From assembly GCA_954871275.1 (NCBI GenBank), contig OX940979.1, forward strand, positions 49,099,144-49,163,143: DNA of 64,000 nucleotides, given 5' to 3'. The position numbers were made by a program, and so were the translations under genes. This DNA comes from Leptopterna dolabrata. Lineage: Eukaryota > Arthropoda > Insecta > Hemiptera > Miridae. The notes under the pieces were generated by a model. It was given only the letters and a program-made list of their open reading frames with translations, was not told the origin of the DNA and ran no database searches. Of the stretch, positions 57,189 to 64,000 are shown in pieces; positions within the stretch are counted from its first letter, which is position 1; each line of letters opens with the position of its first letter.

Positions 57189-60100
57189 ATGGAAGAAAAC
57201 AACGGTGATGTATTGAACTGTTCTACTCATAATAACGTTTGTTCAACGAATGAAGACTTAATTCGTATATTTTCTGATAACATTCCCATAATTGTGCAAT
57301 TTAATATTAGAGGTATACGTGCAAATTTTGACGAATTTTTGATTTGGCTTCAGAATTTAAGAATTAGGCCTCATTTAATAATCCTCACAGAAACACAACT
57401 GCAGCATGTCATCCCGTTTACGATAACAGGCTATAATACGTACTCATACCCCTCAAAGCACAGTACCCATGACAGTATTTCAATATTTATAGATTCAAGC
57501 TTATCTCAAAACACCACCGTTATTCCCAATATTATGGAAATTAGCAACGCAGTTCAAATAACATTCACCTATAACAGCAAAGTTCACCAAGTCTTAGCTA
57601 TCTATAGATCACCTAAAACAAATTGCTCAAATTTCGTAAAAGAACTTGAGTCCATTTTAACAAGACCTGTGAATGAGAAAATTCATTTTTCGTACATTAT
57701 GGGAGACATAAATATTAATATCCAGGATAACCTTGTTTCAACTCCGACCATAACTAATGAATATATGGACATCATGTTCACTAATGGATATAAATGCTGC
57801 ATAAATACCCCCACCAGAGTATCAAATGGCTCTACCTCTTGCCTTGATCATATTTTTTATAAATCTAATGAAACCAACAGAATAACAACTGCTACATGTG
57901 TGATCAGTATTACGGATCACTATCCTACCATGATAGGAATTGTGACTGAAAAACCTGACTCACAATTGGTCTATGAAAAAACTACTGAAAAACTTAATTA
58001 CTCCGATCTGAAGGATGACCTCTCAAAAGAAACATGGGAAGAAGTCTATAAAAACACTGATGCTAATCTATCACTTGACTCTTTCTATGTCACATTAAAT
58101 AATCATATTAAAAACAACACAATACTAAAAAACATCAAGCCCAAATCCAATAAATTCCATTGCCTTAAGCCATGGATCACAAAAGGTTTAATTATATCAA
58201 TTAGACGCAGAGACAAATTGTATAAAGCACTACAAAAAAATCTTGAGAAAAACAAAAAGTACAATACCCCGGTTAACCTTAACCTAAAACTCAAGTATAC
58301 TGAATATAGAAACCTCCTTCGCAAAATTATCGATAATAGCAAAATTAATTACTACAAACATCTTATTCAGCTTGCGGGGAATGATAGTAGGAAAATTTGG
58401 CGTATTATAAACAATATAAGTGACAGAAAGATAAAAAAAGCACTTCAAATTAAACAGCTATGTATTGATGGTAAAAACATTTGTGATCAACAAGAGATAG
58501 CCGATAAATTGAATGAGCACTTCGTGAATATCTGTAAGAAAATTGATACTGAGGAAACTCATCCGTCAATTCCCACAATGACGAATATTTCACAAAATAC
58601 CATGGCTGCCCCAGATATCCCTAAAACTAAATTGTGCAAATTCTCCAAAATTTCTGAATTTGAAATAATCTGCTACATCAGTAGTCTAAGAAATGGATCA
58701 GCCTCAGGAAACGACTCCCTAGACGTGATTCTTCTCAAAACTGTTAAGCAAGAGATATCAAAACCTTTGGCATTCATCTTCAATTTATGTTTTGATCAAG
58801 GAATTTTCCCCAGCAGTTTCAAAATGTCCATCATTACCCCTCTGTACAAAAGTGGCGAGACATCTAAACCTGATAATTATCGGCCAATTTCATTATTACC
58901 ACATCTGGCAAAAGTTTTGGAAAAATGCGTTAAGACCAGGATTCTCATATTTCTTGAGGATGAAAAAGTTCTTGCAACAAACCAGTACGGTTTCCAACAG
59001 TCAAAGAATGCTGAAGACGCCATCAATAACCTTGTAACTCAACTATACCTGACTCTTGACAAGAAAAAACATACTTTAGTTGTCTTTTTAGACATACGCA
59101 AGGCTTTTGATGTTGTCAACCATAAGTTGCTCCTAAAGAAACTCAACGATATTGGTGTCCAAGAAAGCTGTTTACATTTTTTCAGAGATTATCTGAGCAA
59201 CAGAAGACAGTGTGTTAAATTAAACCAAACCATTAGTAAAGAATTACACATAACAAGTGGTGTACCTCAGGGAACGGTTCTTGGACCAATATTGTTTTTG
59301 TTATACATTAATGAATTCTGCAAAATTAGATTAGAAGGGTCCATTATAACCTTCGCAGATGATACGGCAATTTGCGTTGCCGGTGACACATGGAGTGATG
59401 TGTACCTCAAAGCAAACCAGTGCATTTCAAAAGCATTGCAATGGTTCCGAGCAAATGGGTTGTCGTTGAACTTTAACAAAACTATCTACGTGCCTTTCTA
59501 TAATTACAAAACTAGTGCCCCATCTGAAAATCTTAACTTGAAATTCCATTCAGCATCCTGCACTCCCTCTGAATATCAAGACTGTAATTGTTCCCCGATA
59601 AAAAAAGCTATGCATGCTAAATACTTAGGCATAAAAATTGATTCGCAACTTCGCTGGCAAAATCACGTTCAGTCTCTAGTATGCAAACTCAGGAGTGTCA
59701 CTTACGTATTTTATAGAACCAGAAATCTCTTTAAAATTCCTATTCTTTATTCTCTCTACTATGCATTAGTGCAATCTCATGTAATGTACGGCATAACAGC
59801 CTGGGGTGGGGTTTACGACACCCATTTGCAACCTCTAGAAAACATACAAAAAAAACTTATCAAAGTTATGTTGAATAAAAATATGAGATTCCCGTCAGCC
59901 CAATTATTTCAGGATAGCAACATTCTCAGCGTCAGGAAATTATACCTAATCCAAGCTCTTAAATATCTCCTGAACAATCAAACCCTCTTTAAAAAAAACA
60001 TTTTGAATAAAACAACTAAGAGAAACAATACATTTCACATTCCCCAATGTAATAGTAAACTAGGAATTCGCCACATAACATTCATTTGCCCTAAACTTTT

Positions 60101-60218
60101 TAACAGCATCCCTTATAACTTAATATCACTTGACAAACCTTCTTACAGACAAAAATCTTCAATCAAAAATTATATTTCAAATTTAACTTCTCATGAGCTA
60201 ACTAAATTTTTCCTCTAA
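57189..60218 (+). CDS. LINE ORF2: endonuclease and reverse transcriptase, intact
   Basis: 1009 residues without interruption. Apurinic-type endonuclease at residues about 30-250: Glu68 in ILTETQ, Asp173 in MGDININ, Asp220-His221 in SCLDHIFY, Asp243-His244 in SITDHYP. Reverse transcriptase at about 520-800: YRPISLLPHLAKVLEK, Asp635 in FLDIRKAFD, GVPQGTVLGP at 691-700, and FADDT with catalytic Asp724-Asp725. After the thumb comes AKYLGIKIDSQLRWQNHV, then the C-terminal region. All catalytic residues are present and the length is usual for CR1/Jockey-type ORF2. The protein nicks genomic DNA and copies the LINE RNA at the nick. An intact frame suggests recent activity. Exact clade needs a tree. 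Confidence 0.9.
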   Translation: MEENNGDVLNCSTHNNVCSTNEDLIRIFSDNIPIIVQFNIRGIRANFDEFLIWLQNLRIRPHLIILTETQLQHVIPFTITGYNTYSYPSKHSTHDSISIFIDSSLSQNTTVIPNIMEISNAVQITFTYNSKVHQVLAIYRSPKTNCSNFVKELESILTRPVNEKIHFSYIMGDININIQDNLVSTPTITNEYMDIMFTNGYKCCINTPTRVSNGSTSCLDHIFYKSNETNRITTATCVISITDHYPTMIGIVTEKPDSQLVYEKTTEKLNYSDLKDDLSKETWEEVYKNTDANLSLDSFYVTLNNHIKNNTILKNIKPKSNKFHCLKPWITKGLIISIRRRDKLYKALQKNLEKNKKYNTPVNLNLKLKYTEYRNLLRKIIDNSKINYYKHLIQLAGNDSRKIWRIINNISDRKIKKALQIKQLCIDGKNICDQQEIADKLNEHFVNICKKIDTEETHPSIPTMTNISQNTMAAPDIPKTKLCKFSKISEFEIICYISSLRNGSASGNDSLDVILLKTVKQEISKPLAFIFNLCFDQGIFPSSFKMSIITPLYKSGETSKPDNYRPISLLPHLAKVLEKCVKTRILIFLEDEKVLATNQYGFQQSKNAEDAINNLVTQLYLTLDKKKHTLVVFLDIRKAFDVVNHKLLLKKLNDIGVQESCLHFFRDYLSNRRQCVKLNQTISKELHITSGVPQGTVLGPILFLLYINEFCKIRLEGSIITFADDTAICVAGDTWSDVYLKANQCISKALQWFRANGLSLNFNKTIYVPFYNYKTSAPSENLNLKFHSASCTPSEYQDCNCSPIKKAMHAKYLGIKIDSQLRWQNHVQSLVCKLRSVTYVFYRTRNLFKIPILYSLYYALVQSHVMYGITAWGGVYDTHLQPLENIQKKLIKVMLNKNMRFPSAQLFQDSNILSVRKLYLIQALKYLLNNQTLFKKNILNKTTKRNNTFHIPQCNSKLGIRHITFICPKLFNSIPYNLISLDKPSYRQKSSIKNYISNLTSHELTKFFL

Positions 60219-60632
60219 GCAATTCCCTTTCATCTGAAATTATCCCACATGATAACTAAAATAATTCCATTAATTGAATAGAAACTATTTCCACCTGCTC
60301 ACTCAATAAATCGCGGCCATTTAAATTTAAATTATTCAATAGTACTATCCCCACACCCTGGCTGTTTTGCCTTGTGGGTTCCACATTCCAATATAACTAA
60401 TAATATATAATATTATTTCTTTCACTGATTCACTGATATCTTATACATACATTATATTTTCAATTTATTCGTGCCTACTTAAACCTTCTATTATTTTTCG
60501 CTTTTTAAATATCCAAATGTGTTCCTTTTAATATATTACTTAGTTCGTAAATTTTCATTGGATTTTTTTTTTAAATTTTGCAGTAGATATGTACCAACTA
60601 ATTTCATGTACTGTAAATTTGTTGTGGAAATA

Positions 60633-60668
<36 letters not shown>

Positions 60669-61035
60669 AGGAGATAGTGTCCACGGCCACGTAATGGATA
60701 GACTCACTTACCTACCAGCATAGATGCAATATTGTAATACCGATCACTCAAAAGATATCTGCAGGTTACAGCTAGGTTCCTTCGGAAAACGCGCTTACTT
60801 TAGTTACTAGGTACCTACCTAATTACGAATTATTGTGTGGATTTTGAGTGACAGGGAAGAGTTTGAATATAAAAACGTGATGAGTATTTATGTTCAGAGG
60901 AGAAATAATTGCGAACCTTTCATGGAAATCAACACGGATCAGTACATTATAGTAGGTATCGACCTACATAATAATAGGCAGTGCTATCTACTTTATTATG
61001 TTACAGTTTAAAAAAATATTATATGAACACTTCCT

Positions 61036-61038
<3 letters not shown>

Positions 61039-61085
<47 letters not shown>
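61039..61085. repeat. (TA)n microsatellite
   Basis: About 47 bases of alternating TA. Confidence 0.95.
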
Positions 61086-61087
<2 letters not shown>

Positions 61088-62364
61088 TCATACAACCATT
61101 AGTTCTGATCATTATTATTTCTTGTGTGTTCCAGAAGGGAACATGGTGAAAAAACGTGGATGGTGGAGATAGCCATAAATGAATTGGGTCGCTTTTTGGC
61201 ACCTATGCTGTAAGTACCTTTTAGTTAATATAACATTTAGTTTCATCGTGCTAACATAGGTGCATGCGATCGCCAGGTGGTAACACGAAACCCTCAGTTT
61301 TCACAACTTTCACCGAACGGAGTTTGACATGACTACTTATTTCAATCAATTCAACACGGATTTCTTTGAATCTCGAGATCAGAGAAAAGTGCTGGAGATA
61401 TAATTATTTTTGGAAATATGTTTACCATAAAGGTGTATATTCCAGCCACCAGAACTGGTTTTAAAACCAGAAACCAGGTTTTTTTAAAGGGTGGGGATGA
61501 GTTTGGAACTGTTCCAGTTCCAGAACTCATCGGCCGGAACACCTTGGAAAACCGACTAGACAACTGTGATGACTTGGGGGCCAGAAAATTACTGAGTAGG
61601 TACCACAGATTCGAAAGATCCGTTTAACGTGAAGGTTGGAGGGAAATGAGATTTTGGGAAGGTTCCATCAGGGTTATATTCAGTTCTGTTGGAAAAAACC
61701 TATGGCCGATCAGGTGCAACAATTTGCGAAACTCAGAGAACTCAATTTCCCGTACCTGACGCAGTTGGAACAGTTTATACAAGATATTTTATTGAGAAAA
61801 CCCAAATTGATAGAGAAACCCTCGGTCTGGTTGGAACAGTTTTTGTGTGCAGTGGGTTGTGCGCAGAACTCATTACAAAACTCACGTTGGCTGGAACAAA
61901 GCTAAGGCCATATCACACTGAGCAGTTCTTCCTAATTTTTTTTCTCACATTTTTGAACTTGAAACTATCAACAGAAGAAGAATAAAAAACGTGAATGTTG
62001 AAGAAGAATAAGTGCTTTACATCTCAGATACAACACATTCTGGTGGAATGCAGTTTTATCAACATTGAAACTTCATATCACTGGTGTCAGTAAGTTTAGG
62101 GCTTCAAATATTGACGCAACGTTAGAGTGTCGCATTATGTCAGAGGAACAATAGGAAGAATAAGCTGAATAATTTCTCTGTCTTTGAGTATCACTGAATA
62201 ACAAGGATATCTATTCTCTAAGCTGGAAAATGGAGAAGGTGACAACAGGGTTACTGGCAGAGTTTTTAATAAATTGTTACCTTCCCAAGGGTTACGGTTT
62301 AGCATTTTTCTTGCAGAAAATGGTGTGAACTTGATGTTGCTCTGCCAGGATGCGCACCATTCTT

Positions 62365-62390
62365 GGGGGGGGGGGGGGGGGGGGGGGGGG
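62365..62390 (+). repeat. Poly-G run of 26
   Basis: Twenty-six consecutive G residues, the longest homopolymer G run in the window. It could form a quadruplex; length may be affected by sequencing error. Confidence 0.9.
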
Positions 62391-63148
62391 TTCACCTTGA
62401 GGAAATGCTGAAAGTATAGTTCTTTCACTTCGCATTCGGGAATAAGAAAATGTGGAATAACCGCTAGTGGTAGTGCCATTACCCAAACTTGATAAATAGA
62501 AAGCGTTTGTGGGGAGTGGGTTGGCTTGGAATGATCAGCTCAAAATTCTCGATGTTGAAAAAACTGATGTATTTATTCAAAGGTCGCGCCATCAAGATGA
62601 ACTATCAATAATTATTCTCTTGAGTACCTATTCTCGTATACAGCATCTATATGTACCTATGTACTTTTAATCGGAAGTTAGCCGTCCGCCATTGAAATCG
62701 ATGTAGCTGTTTGAGCCTGGTTGAAACCCACAGGCACAAGCTTGACAGTGTAGATTATAATTATAGTAAGAGATCATACAATACCTTCACATGACAGGAG
62801 AAATGGGTTGTGTCAGGCCAGGATAACTATGCTGAGCAGTGAGTAAACAATGCAAACCACTAACCCCCTGTACATTGTGGGCAAGGGACACTGGTGTACA
62901 CCTGTCTACTGTACTGAAAACGTGATTTCACTTGACCTTGCCTTTTACATGACTAGATTCGTGACCTGAGGATGGTGGGTAGTAGCGATGCCTCACACGC
63001 CCATGCAGTGGTAGGATGAAGACTTGTCCTGTGCAAAGTTATGGGTCAGAAAGTATTGGGTGCAAAATTGGGTATTATTAGTAGAAAGTTACGGGTTTTA
63101 TGCTCGAGTTCCCAAAATTATACTTTTATCTGCATTTTTGATTCACAG

Positions 63149-63673
63149 GGGTGCTGTTCTTTCTGAATGGGATCACAGCAAGTGAACACGAAACATCGCT
63201 GCGGCCGACATCTTTGAGACTGCCAAAACAAAGGCGACCTCTGAGGTCGAACAACAGTATAAAAAAGGGATCAGAGGGGGACTTCAAGTTTCCCGATGAT
63301 CCCCTAAGCACCACAGCATCAGCTCTGAGTCACCTCTCGAGCAAGAAAACTACAGATGTTGATTACCTTGCCCGCAACACTGTCCCTGTGGCCTCAGTGA
63401 CAGAAAGTATTAGAAAATTACACCGTCCTCCACCCTCCCTTCTTTTGGCCTACCAGGCTGTATCAACGACTGAGAGAGGATCCGAGAAAAACAGCGAGGC
63501 AAGCCTTTCTCCCACTGGTTGGGCGTTAGCTTCATTAGTACCATCCAAAAATGCAACTCCTCCCTTCCCAAAAAGGAATGTTGTAGTCAGCGGCACAGCC
63601 AAACCTTTCAACAACTACTGGTCCTCTAGGCTTAGGAGGCCCGCACAGCAAACTACTCCTATCACACCGACTG
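63149..63673 (+). CDS. Probable internal exon of a host gene (unidentified)
   Basis: Bounded by an acceptor-like TTTTTGATTCACAG ending at 63148 (an alternative AG ends at 63178) and a strong donor CTG|GTGAGT at 63674. The 525-bp stretch is open in one frame throughout and stops just beyond the donor. Composition is unlike the neighbouring repeats: rich in Ser, Thr, Pro and Lys (SSKKTTDVDYLARN, PVASVTESIRKLHRPPPS), as in disordered linkers of nuclear proteins. The phrase PVASVTESIRKL faintly recalls the start of the pocket-A region of retinoblastoma-like proteins, too weak to name it. Other exons lie outside or were not recognised. Confidence 0.45.
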
Positions 63674-64000
63674 GTGAGTGTTAGCTCTTGAAGTTCAATC
63701 ATCTAGCTTTCCTCAGATATATTCATGATCCAATAAAATTGCTTATTTGATTTCTAAACAACGCTAGACCCTACCGCTTTATGTAAATTAATATCTAATC
63801 TTTCATTCCTAACAGTTTACTTCCATGGCAGATCCCCATAAGTAGCATGCTTAAGGCCAGAACACACTTATCATGCACGCTTCCGGCTCCTTTCCGATTT
63901 CTGGCTCAGGCTCAGGCTCGATACATTCGCCACTCGCCAGTCCCGATTGAAACAATATTGTGGAAGATCCAGTGCGCAAAATGTTCAAAAATTTTAGCAA
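63674..64000. other. Probable intron and following sequence
   Basis: Begins with GTGAGT. A T-rich tract ending CTAACAG at about 63814 could be the next acceptor, but no clear exon follows within the window. Confidence 0.35.

Larger units (their letters stand above)
56656..60665 (+). mobile_element. Non-LTR retrotransposon (CR1/Jockey-type), nearly complete
   Basis: ORF1 C-terminal part, intact ORF2, then a 3' UTR of about 420 bp with AAATAAATTCTCTC and a (TC)n tail at 60636-60665. A simple-repeat rather than poly(A) tail is common in CR1-like clades. 5' end truncated inside ORF1. I could not find a target duplication. Confidence 0.8.
60666..63148. other. Intron or intergenic sequence before the exon
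   Basis: No gene recognised with confidence. A (TA)n tract lies at 61039-61085; TGTGTTCCAG at about 61124-61133 resembles a splice acceptor. A run of 26 G lies at 62365-62390. Short frames near 61418-61985 repeat the motif LEQF/GTV and are not assigned. Confidence 0.35.

Noticed and set aside
63149..63673. Naming the exon as a retinoblastoma-like pocket protein
   Set aside because: Only about ten residues faintly resemble the start of pocket A; the rest does not follow the family.

Overview
The window looks like a piece of an arthropod nuclear genome, probably an insect. It is AT-rich, has almost no long open frames, and is packed with interspersed repeats, non-LTR retrotransposons, hAT and piggyBac relics, GT-AG style splice signals and a dispersed palindromic motif (TAGGTAGGTACCTACCTA and shorter versions). 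No bacterial operon, rRNA or CRISPR is visible. The species cannot be fixed from sequence alone.

Layout. 1-11 kb: copies of two related non-coding foldback repeat families, here called RepA and RepC, plus a RepB insertion. 12.2-13.0 kb: a solo LTR carrying an 88-bp minisatellite. 13-20 kb: mostly unassigned sequence with one RepA copy. 20.1-31.6 kb: the centrepiece, an 11.4-kb palindromic element. It has arms of about 5.15 kb, starts 5'-AG and ends CT-3', and is flanked by the 6-bp direct repeat GGCATT, which is the signature of Polinton/Maverick-type integration. The arms carry two 130-bp satellite arrays, a small zinc-finger ORF, a tRNA-like sequence and a decayed gene of about 500 codons with a weak resemblance to rolling-circle initiators. 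The loop was only about 43 bp until a piggyBac-type element entered it. 32-42.5 kb: more RepA and RepC, a tRNA-derived SINE and hammerhead-like motifs. 45-54 kb: RepB, a LINE remnant split by a hAT element with an 8-bp target duplication, a piggyBac element with a transposase N-terminal remnant, a 5'-truncated Jockey-like LINE with a 13-bp target duplication, and a second hAT-like element. 54.4-55.9 kb: RepC invaded by an LTR. 56.7-60.7 kb: a LINE with an intact 1009-residue endonuclease/reverse transcriptase. 63.1-63.7 kb: a probable internal exon of a host gene.

There is no conventional gene network. The window reads as nested mobile-element activity with one probable host exon at the right end. 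The intact LINE protein could supply reverse transcriptase to SINE-like passengers. The palindromic element, the MITEs and the foldbacks encode no recognisable transposase or integrase, so they would depend on enzymes encoded elsewhere. Several insertions can be placed in order because the empty site survives in a paralogous repeat copy nearby.
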